64,000 bases of DNA from Brienomyrus brachyistius (GCF_023856365.1 NC_064536.1:40307276-40371275), one strand, 5' to 3'. Positions 44,384-56,385 are shown, counted from the first letter of the stretch. Notes: generated from the letters alone by a model not told the origin. Translations and numbers: made by a program.

Positions 44384-44681
44384 TGTCACGATCGCGGTCG
44401 GAGCGGGCGATCGTTCAGGCAGGCGAGCGAGCAAGAAGCAGGCAGGCAAGCGGAATACGGGGAAAACGGGGGTTTATTTGGAGGACAACGAGGTGCAGGG
44501 AACATCAGACGCTGACTTACATCAAGAACATCAATGACGGACAAAGGACTCGGGTAAGACACGGACTGAAATACACAGGACTGAGCAAATGAACTAGATA
44601 CAGCTGGGTACAATCGGGAGAAAACACGTGGGTAATCAGGGGGCGTGGCACACAAGAGGAGCCGACGAGCAGGGCATGACA
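44384..44681 (-). repeat. 5' LTR of the 2.4-kb element
   Basis: Complete 298-bp LTR with TGTCATGCCC at its minus-strand start and GATCGTGACA at its end. Confidence 0.85.
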
Positions 44682-44686
44682 GTTAC

Positions 44687-45075
44687 CCCCACCACATTAT
44701 TTAATGTGTTCCTCATGAATTTCATTGTTTTTCTCAAAATAAACACGTATTCCAATTTTGGTTCTTGCAACACATTTCCAAAAAAGTCGGGACAGGAGCA
44801 ATTTAGGGCCAGTAGTGAGGTAAATTGGTTAAATAATGATGTGATTTGAAACAAGTGATGTCAACAGGTGATTGTAATTATGATTTGGTACAAAAGCAGC
44901 ACAAATACCTGAGAAAATTATTGAAATGTTTAAAAACAATGTTCCTCAAAGAACGACAGGAAGAGATTTGGATATTTCACCTTCAACAGTGCATAACATA
45001 ATTAAAAGATTGAAGGAATCTGAAGGAATTTCAGTGCGTAAAGGACAAGGAGGTGTAGGAATTATTAGCTCAGGT
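44687..45075 (+). pseudogene. Tc1/mariner-like transposon fragment
   Basis: Starts with sequence typical of a common fish DNA element (CACATTTCCAAAAAAGTCGG). From 44,926 the frame encodes a helix-turn-helix of Tc1-type transposases (STVHNIIKRLKES, ISVRKGQG), then stops matching after about 45 codons. Truncated; the DDE catalytic part is absent. Confidence 0.65.
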
Positions 45076-47150
45076 AAATTTTAATATCTCCACCAATATG
45101 TTTTGAAATTAATTAACTTTTAATTAATTATTATCTAATGCTGATTATTAACCAATTGTTATGCTGAATGGTCGGCTCCTCCAAACTCAATTGCGAATCC
45201 TCGATATCTGTTAATGTGAGACTTAAATGGGACTCATTAATAACCAGTATCACTTAATAACCTGGGTTAGTAGGCTCGTCCAGCGAGCTGCGTCACCAGG
45301 TAATGTAAACGGTCGATAGTAAAGCTCCCCTCACGGCCGATGAGAGAGAGTCTCGCGATATTTCAGGCGAGTTTAGAGGTTTCAGAGCGTAGTAGCCAGA
45401 TCGCACAGAGGCAGGGAGTATTGTGAGCACTCAATGACGGAGACTGAAGTTGTGTAAAAGACATGCATTTATTCCTACAACTAACATAAGACAGACATTA
45501 CACCTAACAAAGAATAAACATGAAATAACGGAATAGACACAAACAATGTAATCATGAAAATGCAATGACCAGATTTAAAAGGATTAACCTAAAAAGGGAA
45601 AAACTGTTCTGCAAAGCAAACAGTTTGTGGAAATATGAACCTAAAGGAATATAGCAGGTGAATAGGACAGTTTAGGTTATTAGAAATGAAAGGAAGTTGG
45701 TTTACTTGGATGCAGGAAAGGGGGGGTCTTGGCAGTTGGTTGCAGAGGCTAATGAGCTGATGGGTGATGGCACTCAGGGAGGCGCGGTGTTTACAGCGGT
45801 TGTTGGAGTGGAGCCCTCTGATTCTCTCTCCTGGTGAAGCTTGGACTGAGTTTCAGTTCTTTGTCCAGTTGGGTCTAAACTGATAGGCTTCAGGAGGGCT
45901 GCTTGTGGGCTTCTCTTCTCCTGGGCTAATGGTCTTTGTTTCCTCTGCTCCGCTCTCCTCCGCTCCGCTGATGTTCTACACCTTTCTCTCTCCTTTTCTT
46001 CCCTCTCCCCCGCTTTGTTCTGAGGTGCCAGGTTTTATAGTGTAAAGTTCGTGAATAGGAGTGACCAGGAATTCGAGTCCTGGGCCAATGGCTGACCATC
46101 CATTTGGCGGGCTTTCGGAAGGGGGTCGGTATCAGTCCTTTTGGGATTTATGACCAGACTGACTTCTCTGGTAATGGTGATTTTCATTAGGCTGGTGTAA
46201 CTTTTGATATGTCCACTTTTGTGGTAACCATTGACCAGATTTGGAAACTGGAGTGATTTCCCGTCGGTTTGATACCAAACATGCCATACCAGCCTAGCAG
46301 TTCACACCAAATCCCATCTGTGATGATTAATTAATGATTACTTATATTATGCTATTATGTTATGTTCTATTACTCACACCAGTATGTGGTATATATGGTA
46401 GACAGTATAGGTTACACTTCAACAGATGTATACCCTTTATACAGACATTATATGACATTCTCTTGTCATCAGCACATCTTACCCTTGGATAGGTATGGTG
46501 AAATACAAAGATCAGATAAGGGTTGCTGAGGAATGTGGCAAAGCAAAAAGGGGGGGGAAGGTTTGTCAGACAAAGGAAAAGAATCTTCGAAAGTTAGGGC
46601 ACACTAAGATCCCTGGTTAGACTATTCAATTTCCAAGATTATTCTGGTTTAACATATATGCAGTGGTAGCTATACCTATTTATTTATTCAAATTTATACA
46701 AGTGTTTAGGTGTGAGGGGTAAAATAATAGACACGCTGTGAACATGGTTATAAGGGTGGCACACAAACCTAAGACTGTCTAAGGACACTCACATAAACAT
46801 GACTTGCATATTGAGACATAAGCAACATACTATACAGGGTATACAAAAACCAAACTTAAAGGAAACTTTCTGTGGGGTGTTGGGAGAGTGGTATGCAAGG
46901 CAGGATGTCGGGTGATGGGGTTGTGGGCCAAGTCGAGGGGCCCCTGTCCCTGGGGATCCACTCTGCTATCTGTAGGTCGTTAAAGCTTTGGGCAATAAAA
47001 GTTGGAGTGCTGGCCTCCCTGGTTATCTATGTGTGTGGGGTCACGAACCCCCCCTTTGGGGCCTAGGCCGATGTGTGCCTTCTCGTACCAGGGTAGGCCT
47101 TGTCTCAGGCCACCTGGAATTTAAGCTTTGTGATATGTGCATGTGTGATC
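45076..47150. other. No gene recognised; possible retroviral remains
   Basis: I see no conserved domain. On the minus strand this would be downstream of ERV2 gag, where capsid and pol should lie, but none is detectable. A purine run AAAAAGGGGGGGGAAGG (near 46,546-46,562) looks like a polypurine tract on the + strand. AATAAATGCATG on the minus strand near 45,465 could be a poly(A) signal. Not enough to call an LTR. Confidence 0.4.
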
Positions 47151-47858
47151 CTACAACTGTGAGGCTGAGTCTCCCCCCCTTTGCAGCAGTCTCTGGCTCT
47201 GTCTCAGCGGCAGGGCTCCTGCTCCCCCCACTGTGTCATCTTCCTCCTTCTTCTCTGAGGGAGGGGCAGTGGTCTCCACAGACGCCGGTGCTGCTGCAGC
47301 TGCTCCTAGCTGAGGATGATAAGCAGGGGGAGGGGGCACATTCGGCAGAGGAGGGTACAGATGTATCTCTTCCTTTTTCTTCTTAGTATTCTGTAACACC
47401 ATGCTGAGGGATTGGGCCTGAGCCTCATTTTTAGCCCTTTCAGCGTTTAACTCCGCTGTCTCCCTGGCCAGTTTGTCCCGCAGTCCCTTATTATTTGCCT
47501 TTTCCTTCTCTAACTCTTTCAATTTAGCCACATATATCCGCTTTTCAAACTTATCAATATCCCCATATTTTCCACAACATCCCTTTTTGCTTTGTATTAC
47601 ACGCTTTGTATGTTGCATTATTGTTGGATCGAACGTGCCGTCCACGGGCCAGCGCCCGCTTGCCATTTTACTCCATTTGGCACATTCTTTGCTAAAACTC
47701 TCTCCCATCTCAGTCTCGACCACATCGCGACACATACGTTTCTCGCCTGGCTTTCGACAACTGCGTTTTCTCATTTGTTTTTCAAATTTTGTCATACCCT
47801 CTGGGTCATATGCAGGATCTGGAGCCCATTTGTTTTCTTTGCTATTTGAACTGCCCAT
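47151..47858 (-). pseudogene. gag: ERV2 gag, matrix part
   Basis: Start chosen at 47,858 rather than the upstream ATG at 47,894, because it gives MGSSNSKENKW, a good myristoylation signal. The matrix signature GRWPVDGTFD matches the position and form of KWPKGGTW in ERV1. A coiled, Lys/Glu-rich stretch (residues about 110-170) precedes the late-domain region YPPLPNVPPPPAY (a PPxY motif). The frame ends at 47,151 after a Gln/Arg-rich stretch, before any capsid. Length 235 residues against the usual 500 or more for a full Gag, so it is truncated. Confidence 0.78.
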
Positions 47859-47925
47859 GACTTTTCCTATCTGTTCACCAGTTACCCTCAACAATGCACT
47901 TCAGGAAATTAAGCAGTTTACTTCG

Positions 47926-48068
47926 CTGCGAAAGCAGAAGCAAGTTTCTTCGTTGCAATAGAATTTGCGAGAAAGCAAAAGCAAATTCCTTCCTTGCGAG
48001 AAAACAAAAGCAAATTCCTTCCTTGCGAGAAAGCAAAAGGAAATTCCTTCCTTGCGATAGAGCAAGCT
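47926..48068. repeat. 29-bp minisatellite in the ERV2 leader
   Basis: About five units of GCGAGAAAGCAAAAGC followed by AAATTCCTTCCTT, the outer ones diverged. It lies about 70 bp upstream of the gag start in the viral sense. Confidence 0.8.
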
Positions 48069-48932
48069 ATTTATTATAAACACAAAGCCCTAGCGCTCCT
48101 TCGCTAGAGAGCATAAGCAAATATTTTGTTTTTAGCAGGATTGGAGGATAATATAATTAATATTTTATTATGCGCACCAGACACACATTCCAGCAATATA
48201 AATTTTGACTTGTGTCTCTGTCCTCATAAATGAGACTAATTTAGTTTGGGCCTCCGGCGCTTTTTACACCGGTATTTCTGTCTAATTTTCTGGACACTTA
48301 TTAATTCATTTATCTGATATTTTGCACTAGACAACACAACACATTCACATTCTTCACAACCAGGATATTTACACGCTCCACACATTCACACAATTTCCTC
48401 CGGCAGGACACGAATCACTGCGCGGCAGCTACTATCCATTCACTTCCCTGGCAGGACTCAGTCCGCTACCAGGCTGCCCCCGGCAGAGCTGTGTTAGCTG
48501 CCCGACGGGACAGTTTCCACACACACAACCTTATTCATACTCCCTCCCTGTCAAAGACCTGTGTCTCTACAGACACCCGTATTTGCTTCCTTGCAAATAC
48601 CTGTATTCACCTTCCTGTAAATACGAGGATCCTCCTGTGGATCACAATCCACTAGCGCTTTTCCCAAAGTTTGTCAAACAGCACATATAGATACTATATA
48701 GACTTAAACATCGACTTGCGATTAAATAAATCAACTTACAATTTTTCCCTTTAATTTTGGTCCGTTGATCGGATTGGGACGTCCAGGCGTTCGTCCGACG
48801 AGGATGGGATGCTGAGCCGGATCGAGTAACTTTTTTCCTCGCTCCTTGGCTGACGGTAGCGCTTCACCGCTCCCTTCTAACAGGACACCTCGTTCCTCGC
48901 CGTCCGTGCGCTCTGGCTGTTCCCTTTCTCCG
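48069..48932 (-). other. ERV2 leader
   Basis: Non-coding on the minus strand between primer site and gag. Pyrimidine-rich on + with repeated CTTCCTG-type and CAGACACCCG-type motifs. No frame of interest. Confidence 0.5.
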
Positions 48933-48950
48933 ATCCCGGACGAGCCCCCA
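48933..48950 (-). promoter_or_regulatory. ERV2 primer-binding site, tRNA-Pro type
   Basis: On the minus strand TGGGGGCTCGTCCGGGAT, the well-known tRNA-Pro primer site of MLV-like retroviruses, four bases after the LTR end. Confidence 0.92.
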
Positions 48951-48954
48951 AATC

Positions 48955-49403
48955 TGTGGAAGAAATTTCTCGAAGTCCGATGTTTAAGTGTTTGACAGAA
49001 CTTTATTATTGGATGAGCTCAAAGGGAACAGACACTCAGCAATCATGCGTCTCGTGTTCTGCTCCCCGAACAACAAGTGCATACATCTCTTATAGCCAAA
49101 AATGCAGTCATCAGATAGTTCAAAGAAAAGGATCAGGTGTCTGTAGACACCCGGCAGTTCTGCGTTAGTTCCTTCATAGAAAATAGAAATCCCTTTACTT
49201 ACAGTAAGCAAGCTTGCATTAGTACATTGTGCTTGATACATCAGACTGATTCAAGTGAGGTTATATTGTTTCAATCATGATAGGTAAATCAACAACACAT
49301 TATAAACTCAATTATTAATTACTGATTAGGTAATGCATTTTGCATACTCGTCTATATTCCGTTATTGATTACTGATTAGCATAATCAAGAATTTTCTACC
49401 ACA
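48955..49403 (-). repeat. ERV2 5' LTR
   Basis: 449 bp bounded by the inverted repeat TGTGGTAGAAA / TTTCTTCCACA. It contains GGCTATAAGAG (TATA region) and CCAATAATAAAG (poly(A) signal) in proper order. Only one LTR is present in the window. Confidence 0.88.
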
Positions 49404-49997
49404 CAGCCAAAAAGAAAACACCAAGAATACGAGAGATTTTGCTCAAATTTAGCAGTTTTTCGGCCATAAATGTGTGCATTGTCTAGGATGCTGGATGCGA
49501 AGCCAAAAACGTCACCGATGCGAAGGGAATGTCCGTGCTGCAACACCAACGTGTCAGCGGGGCGGGCGGGTCCTTGTTTCACTGGCCAACCACACGGGGC
49601 CAGTCGCCTCGCTTGGCCAATCGGTCGAGACCGTTGTAAAACATTTAGTTGAAACACTTCTTCAACTGGCCAATAGAGGGCTGAAACATTTGTTGCACTA
49701 AAGCCGAAAGGAGGCTGGAAAAAGGAACATAGATGACAGACAGATTTGGGAAGCATTCCGTATTTTCAGACTGTAGCATTTACTTTTAGTTGATTTTCCA
49801 TCTGTCATTCTCATAAGCATTATTGCTACTTAAAAAGATGAAATTTCTTGTGACATTATTTGATACTGAGAGGAAGAATCTGTTTTTAAGAAATACTTGA
49901 AAGTCATCTGAAGTGTGAAATCGACACAAGAAAGATCTGGATGCAGATGCATTTAATCCTTTTCTCTTTGCGTTACTTGTTTGTCCTTCTCTGCTGT

Positions 49998-50070
49998 GGG
50001 CCAGTGGCGCAATGGATAAGGCGTCTGACTACGGATCGGGAGATTCTAGGTTCGACTCCTGGCTGGCTCG
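49998..50070 (+). tRNA. tRNA-Arg (ACG), edge copy with D-stem change
   Basis: 73 bases, GGGCCAG acceptor, loop CTACGGA, discriminator G. C23 to G (GGATAAGGCG) opposes G12, and the anticodon stem 3' strand reads TCGGG, giving two G-U pairs. Possibly reduced function. Confidence 0.8.
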
Positions 50071-50186
50071 GCCATTTCTTTCCTTTACTGTAATGCCTTC
50101 TGCTTTAGCCGCTACATGCTACCAACTTCTTGGCTTCCTCGCATCAGCTGCAGACATGGAGCTCACAAGAGGCTGGCTGCATGGTG

Positions 50187-50258
50187 TCCCATATGGTCTA
50201 GCGGTTAGGATTCCTGGTTTTCACCCAGGCGGCCTGGGTTCAACTCCCGGTATGGGAA
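50187..50258 (+). tRNA. tRNA-Glu (TTC), full-length edge copy
   Basis: 72 bases, TCCCATA ... TATGGGA acceptor, anticodon loop TTTTCAC. The T-loop reads TTCAACT (G57 to A) and one T-stem pair is G-U; otherwise the canonical vertebrate form. Confidence 0.85.
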
Positions 50259-51268
50259 TTGTACTTGTCGTTGTCTTCAGTCTTGCAACTAATCGTGTCC
50301 CTGTGCCAAGGCAGCTAAAATGCTCTTCCTGGGAAGTCTAACAATCTTTCTGGAAATACTGACCAGTCATTACATACAACTCAGGTGGAGCTGTCACCTT
50401 GCATGTGATTTTGCCACACTTTGGTGTCACGATATTTATTACATTTTTATTATTTTTAGGCCAAGCTAAAGAATAATCTCAGCGCCGATTTCCTCCAGTC
50501 GTAGGTTGTGGTGCCGTGCCAGGTTACCCCTGAAAAACATTGTCCGCGACGATTCAGATCAGACACACAAAATGAAATGAATTGCTTGAGAAAATGAACT
50601 TTTACCATAAAATAACTTTTGTTGGTTAGGAAATGCAATTTGTACAGAAAAAAAATATCTAACCCGTGGTGAAACAGCCAAAAAAAAAAAAACAAAAATA
50701 CAAGAGATTTTGCTCAAATTTAGCAGTTTTTCAGCCATAAATGTGTGCATTGTCTAGGATGCTGGATGCGAAGCCTGAACTGTCACCGATGCGAAGGGAA
50801 TGTCCGTGCTGCAACACCAGCGTGTCAGCGGGGTGGGCGGGTCCTTGTTTCACTGGCCAACCACACGGGGCCAGTCGCCTCGCTTAGCCAATCGGTCGAG
50901 ACCGTTGTAAAACATTTAGTTGAAACACTTCTTCAACTGGCCAATAGGGGGCTGAAACATTAGTTGCACTAAAGCCGAAAGGAGGCTGGAAAAAGGAACA
51001 TAGATGACAGACAGATTTGGGAAGCATTCCGTATTTTCAGACTGTAGCATTTACTTTTAGTTGATTTTCCATCTGTCATTCTCATAAGCATTATTGCTAC
51101 TTAAAAAGATGAAATTTCTTGTGACATTATTTGATACTGAGAGGAAGAATCTGTTTTTAAGAAATACTTGAAAGTCATCTGAAGTGTGAAATCGACACAA
51201 GAAAGATCTGGATGCAAATGCATTTAATCCTTTTCTCTTTGTGTTACTTGTTTGTCCTTCTCTGCTGT

Positions 51269-51341
51269 GGGCCAGTGGCGCAATGGATAACGCGTCTGAC
51301 TACGGATCAGAAGATTCTAGGTTCGACTCCTGGCTGGCTCG
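51269..51341 (+). tRNA. tRNA-Arg (ACG), canonical
   Basis: Canonical vertebrate tRNA-Arg-ACG: D-stem GCGC, anticodon stem TCTGA/TCAGA, T-arm CTAGG TTCGACT CCTGG, discriminator G. No TTTT terminator directly downstream (TTTCTTTCCTTT instead). Confidence 0.92.
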
Positions 51342-51457
51342 GCCATTTCTTTCCTTTACTCTAATGACTTCTGCTTTAGCCGCTACATGCTACCAACTTC
51401 TTGGCTTCCTCGCATCAGCTGCAGACATGGAGCTCACAAGAGGCAGGCTGCATGGTG

Positions 51458-51520
51458 TCCCATATGGTCTAGCGGTTAGGATTCCTGGTTTTCGCCCGGG
51501 TTCGACTCCCGGTATAGGCA
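51458..51520 (+). pseudogene. tRNA-Glu remnant with 9-nt deletion
   Basis: 63 bases. The nine bases ACCCAGGCG after GGTTTTC are absent, removing the 3' strand of the anticodon stem. The 3' acceptor strand reads TATAGGC, with two mismatches. A and B boxes remain. Confidence 0.88.
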
Positions 51521-52529
51521 TTGTACTTATCGTTGTCTGCAGCATTGCAACTAATCGTGTCCCTGTGCCAAGGCAGCAAAAATGCTCTTCCTGGGAAGTC
51601 TAACAATCTCTCTGGAAATACTGACCAGTCATTACATACAACTCAGGTGGAGCTGTCACCTTGCACGTGATTTTGCCACACTTTGGTGTCACGATATTTA
51701 TTACATTTTTATTATTTTTAGGCCAAGCTAAAGAATAATCTCAGCGCCGATTTCCTCCAGTCGTAGGTTGTGGTGCCGTGCCAGGTTACCCCTGAAAAAC
51801 ACTGTCCCCAGCAATTCAGATCAGACACACAAAATGAAATGAATTACTTGAGAAAATGAACTTTTACCATAGAATAACTTTTGTTGGTTACGAAATGCAA
51901 TTCGTACAGAAAAAAAATATCTAACCCGTGGTGAAACAGCCAAAAAAAAAACACCAAAAATACAAGAGATTTTGCTGAAATTTAGCAGTTTTTCGGCCAT
52001 AAATGTGTGCATTGTCTAGGATGCTGGATGCGAAGCCAAAACCGTCACCGATGCGAAGGGAATGTCCGTGCTGTAACACCAGCGTGTCAGCGGGTGGGCG
52101 GGTCATTGTTTCACTGGCCAACCACACGGGGCCAGTCGCCTCGCTTAGCCAATCGGTCGAGACCGTTGTAAAACATTTAGTTGAAACACTTCTTCAACTG
52201 GCCAATAGGGGGCTGAAACATTAGTTGCACTAAAGCCGAAAGGAGGCTGGAAAAAGGAACATAGATGACAGACAGATTTGGGAAGCATTCCGTATTTTCA
52301 GACTGTAGCATTTACTTTTAGTTGATTTTCCATCTGTCATTCTCATAAGCATTATTGCTACTTAAAAAGATGAAATTTCTTGTGACATTATTTGATACTG
52401 AGAGGAAGAATCTGTTTTTAAGAAATACTTGAAAGTCATCTGAAGTGTGAAATCGACACAAGAAAGATCTGCATGCAAATGCATTTAATCCTTTTCTCTT
52501 TGTGTTACTTGTTTGTCCTTCTATGCTGT

Positions 52530-52602
52530 GGGCCAGTGGCGCAATGGATAACGCATCTGACTATGAATCAGAAGATTCTAGGTTCGACTCCTGGCTGGCT
52601 TG
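52530..52602 (+). tRNA. tRNA-Arg backbone with ATG anticodon
   Basis: Loop CTATGAA instead of CTACGGA: anticodon ATG (reads His CAU), plus A37. Acceptor C72 to T leaves a G-U pair. The rest folds as tRNA-Arg. Confidence 0.8.
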
Positions 52603-52718
52603 GCCATTTCTTTCCTTTACTCTAATGCCTTCTGCTTTAGCCGCTCCATGCTACCAACGTCTTGGCTTCCTCGCATCAGCTGCAGACAGGGAGCTCACAA
52701 GAGGTAGGCTGCATGGTG

Positions 52719-52781
52719 TCCCATATGGTCTAGCGGTTAGGATTCCTGGTTTTTGCCCGGGTTCGACTCCCGGTATAGGCA
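52719..52781 (+). pseudogene. tRNA-Glu remnant with 9-nt deletion
   Basis: Same deletion as the other internal units, with an extra C to T (GGTTTTTGCCC). Confidence 0.88.
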
Positions 52782-53790
52782 TTGTACTTATCGTTGTCTG
52801 CAGCATTGCAACTAATCGTGTCCCTGTGCTAAGGCAGCAAAAATGCTCTTCCTGGGAAGTCTAACAATCTTGCTGGAAATACTGACCAGCCATTACATAC
52901 GACTCAGGTGGAGCTTTCACCTTGCATGTGATTTTGCCACACTTTGGTGTCATAATATTTATTACATTTTTAGTATTTTTAAGCCAAGCTAAGGAATAAT
53001 CTCATCGCCGATTTCCTTCAGTCGTAGGTTGTGGTGCCGTGCCAGGTTACCCCTGAAAAACACTGTCCCCAACAATTCAGATCAGACACACAAAATGAAA
53101 TAAATTACTTGAGAAAATGAACTTTTACCATAGAATAACTTTTGTTGGTTACGAAATGCAATTCGTACAGAAAAAAAATATCTAACCCGTGGTGAAACAG
53201 CCAAAAAAAACCCACCAAAAATACAAGAGATTTTGCTGAAATTTAGCAGTTTTTCGGCCATAAATGTGTGCATTGTCTAGGATGCTGGATGCGAAGCCAA
53301 AACCGTCACCGATGCGAAGGGAATGTCCGTGCTGTAACACCAGCGTGTCAGCGGGCGGGCGGGTCATTGTTTCACTGGCCAACCACACGGGGCCAGTCGC
53401 CTCGCTTAGCCAATCGGTCGAGACCGTTGTAAAACATTTAGTTGAAACATTTCTTCAACTGGCCAATAGGGGGCTGAAACATTAGTTGCACTAAAGCCGA
53501 AAGGAGGCTGGAAAAAGGAACATAGATGATAGACAGATTTGGGAAGCATTCCGTATTTTCAGACTGTAGCATTTACTTTTAGTTGATTTTCCATCTGTCG
53601 TTCTCATAAGCATTATTGCTACTTAAAAAGATGAAATTTCTTGTGACATTATTTGATACTGAGAGGAAGAATCTGTTTTTAAGAAATACTTGAAAGTCAT
53701 CTGAAGTGTGAAATCGACACAAGAAAGATCTGGATGCAGATGCATTTAATCCTTTTCTCTTTGTGTTACTTGTTTGTCCTTCTATGCTGT

Positions 53791-53863
53791 GGGCCAGTGG
53801 CGTAATGGATAACGCGTCTGACTACGGATCAGAAGATTCTAGGTTCGACTCCTGGCTGGCTCA
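53791..53863 (+). tRNA. tRNA-Arg (ACG), variant with A73
   Basis: D-arm GCGTAATGG (C13 to T) and discriminator A instead of G; anticodon ACG and all other stems intact. Confidence 0.88.
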
Positions 53864-53979
53864 GCCATTTCTTTCCTTTACTCTAATGCCTTCTGCTTTA
53901 GCCGCTCCATGCTACCAACTTCTTGGCTTCCTCACATCAGCTGCAGACATGGAGCTCACAAGAGGTAGGCTGCATGGTG

Positions 53980-54042
53980 TCCCATATGGTCTAGCGGTTA
54001 GGATTCCTGGTTTTCGCCCGGGTTCGACTCCCGGTATAGGCA
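53980..54042 (+). pseudogene. tRNA-Glu remnant with 9-nt deletion
   Basis: Same 9-nt loss and TATAGGC acceptor strand as at 51,458. Confidence 0.88.
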
Positions 54043-55052
54043 TTGTACTTATCGTTGTCTGCAGCATTGCAACTAATCGTGTCCCTGTGCTAAGGCAGCA
54101 AAAATGCTCTTCCTGGGAAGTCTAACAATCTTGCTGGAAATACTGACCAGCCATTACATACGACTCAGGTGGAGCTTTCACCTTGCATGTGATTTTGCCA
54201 CACTTTGGTGTCACAATATTTATTACATTTTTAGTATTTTTAAGCCAAGCTAAGGAATAATCTCATCGCCGATTTCCTCCAGTCGTAGGTTGTGGTGCCG
54301 TGCCAGGTTACCCCTGAAAAACACTGTCCCCAACAATTCAGATCAGACACACAAAATGAAATGAATTACTTGAGAAAATGAACTTTTACCATAAAATAAC
54401 TTTTGTTGGTTGCGAAATGCAATTTGTACAGAAAAAAAATATCTAACCCGTGGTGAAACAGCCAAAAATAAAACACCAAAAATACAAGAGATTTTGCTGA
54501 AATTTAGCAGTTTTTCGGCCATAAATGTGTGCATTGTCTAGGATGCTGGATGCGAAGCCAAAAACGTCACCGATGCGAAGGGAATGTCCGTGCTGTAACA
54601 CCAGCGTGTCAGTGGGGCGGGCGGGTCCTTGTTTCACTGGCCAACCACACGGGGCCAGTCGCCTCGCTTGGCCAAGCGGTCGAGACCGTTGTAAAACATT
54701 TAGTTGAAACACTTCTTCAACTGGCCAATAGAGGGCTGAAACATTTGTTGCACTAAAGCCGAAAGGAGGCTGGCAAAAGGAACATAGATGACAGACAGAT
54801 TTGGGAAGCATTCCGTATTTTCAGACTGTAGCATTTACTTTTAGTTGATTTTCCATCTGTCATTCTCATAAGCATTATTGCTACTTAAAAAGATGAAATT
54901 TCTTGTGACATTATTTGATACTGAGAGGAAGAATCTGTTTTTAAGAAATACTTGAAAGTCATCTGAAGTGTGAAATCGACACAAGAAAGAACTGGATGCA
55001 AATACGTTTAATCCTTTTCTCTTTGTGTTATTTGTTTGTCCTTCTCTGCTGT

Positions 55053-55125
55053 GGGCCAGTGGCGCAATGGATAACGCATCTGACTATGAATCAGAAGATT
55101 CTAGGTTCGACTCCTGGCTGGCTCG
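55053..55125 (+). tRNA. tRNA-Arg backbone with ATG anticodon
   Basis: Anticodon loop CTATGAA, G26 to A (GCATCTGA). Acceptor stem and discriminator G normal, so this copy folds well. Confidence 0.82.
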
Positions 55126-55241
55126 GCCATTTCTTTCCTTTACTCTAATGCCTTCTGCTTTAGCCGCTCTATGCTACCAACGTCTTGGCTTCCTCGCATC
55201 AGCTGCAGACAGGGAGCTCACAAGAGGTAGGCTGCATGGTG

Positions 55242-55304
55242 TCCCATATGGTCTAGCGGTTAGGATTCCTGGTTTTCGCCCGGGTTCGACTCCCGGTATA
55301 GGCA
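55242..55304 (+). pseudogene. tRNA-Glu remnant with 9-nt deletion
   Basis: Same deletion as the other internal units. Confidence 0.88.
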
Positions 55305-56312
55305 TTGTACTTATCGTTGTCTGCAGCATTGCAACTAATCGTGTCCCTGTGCTAAGGCAGCAAAAATGCTCTTCCTGGGAAGTCTAACAATCTTGCTGGA
55401 AATACTGACCAGCCATTACATACGACTCAGGTGGAGCTTTCACCTTGCATGTGATTTTGCCACACTTTGGTGTCACAATATTTATTACATTTTTAGTATT
55501 TTTAAGCCAAGCTAAGGAATAATCTCATCGCCGATTTCCTCCAGTCGTAGGTTGTGGTGCCGTGCCAGGTTACCCCTGAAAAACACTGTCCCCAACAATT
55601 CAGATCAGACACACAAAATGAAATGAATTACTTGAGAAAATGAACTTTTACCATAGAATAACTTTTGTTGGTTACGAAATGCAATTCGTACAGAAAAAAA
55701 ATATCTAACCCGTGGTGAAACAGCCAAAAAAAAACACCAAAAATACAAGAGATTTTGCTGAAATTTAGCAGTTTTTCGGCCATAAATGTGTGCATTGTCT
55801 AGGATGCTGGATGCGAAGCCAAAACCGTCACCGATGCGAAGGGAATGTCCGTGCTGTAACACCAGCGTGTCAGCGGGCGTGCGGGTCATTGTTTCACTGG
55901 CCAACCACACGGGGCCAGTCGCCTCGCTTAGCCAATCGGTCGAGACCGTTGTAAAACATTTAGTTGAAACACTTCTTCAACTGGCCAATAGGGGGCTGAA
56001 ACATTAGTTGCACTAAAGCCGAAAGGAGGCTGGAAAAAGGAACATAGATGACAGACAGATTTGGGAAGCATTCCGTATTTTCAGACTGTAGCATTTACTT
56101 TTAGTTGATTTTCCATCTGTCGTTCTCATAAGCATTATTGCTACTTAAAAAGATGAAATTTCTTGTGACATTATTTGATACTGAGAGGAAGAATCTGTTT
56201 TTAAGAAATACTTGAAAGTCATCTGAAGTGTGAAATCGACACAAGAAAGATCTGGATGCAGATGCATTTAATCCTTTTCTCTTTGTGTTACTTGTTTGTC
56301 CTTCTATGCTGT

Positions 56313-56385
56313 GGGCCAGTGGCGTAATGGATAACGCGTCTGACTACGGATCAGAAGATTCTAGGTTCGACTCCTGGCTGGCTCA
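56313..56385 (+). tRNA. tRNA-Arg (ACG), variant with A73
   Basis: Identical to the copy at 53,791 (C13 to T, discriminator A). Confidence 0.88.

Larger units (their letters stand above)
42289..44681 (-). mobile_element. Compact LTR retroelement, probably non-autonomous
   Basis: Two direct repeats of about 290-298 bp bound a 2.4-kb element with perfect 5-bp target duplications GTTAC (42,284-42,288 and 44,682-44,686). LTR ends are TGTCA/TGACA; poly(A) signal CCAAATAAACCCC on the minus strand. The interior holds one gag-like start and low-complexity GC-rich sequence, with no protease, RT or integrase, so it must depend on another element. The gag ATG lies two bases after the 5' LTR, leaving no space for a normal tRNA primer site. 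Confidence 0.85.
47151..49403 (-). mobile_element. ERV2, gamma-type provirus remnant
   Basis: Minus-strand order: LTR (49,403-48,955), tRNA-Pro primer site, 1-kb leader, gag. Nothing beyond gag is recognisable. The LTR abuts a tRNA-array unit at 49,404, so the provirus inserted into that unit. The other side of the unit is not found in the window, so the 3' half and its flank were lost. Confidence 0.85.

Noticed and set aside
46540..46900. 3' LTR after a purine run
   Set aside because: A purine tract alone is not enough. No partner LTR, no convincing end and no adjacent retroviral gene on the + strand.
47151..47894. Cellular coiled-coil gene
   Set aside because: The Lys/Glu-rich coil suggested a host protein, but MGSS start, WP--GTF matrix signature, PPxY motif, and LTR plus tRNA-Pro primer site upstream show it is retroviral gag.
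51105..51190. C/D-box snoRNA in the array spacer (AGATGAAAT ... TCTGAAG)
   Set aside because: Box C does not fit the RUGAUGA consensus and no terminal stem pairs. Only generic motif similarity.
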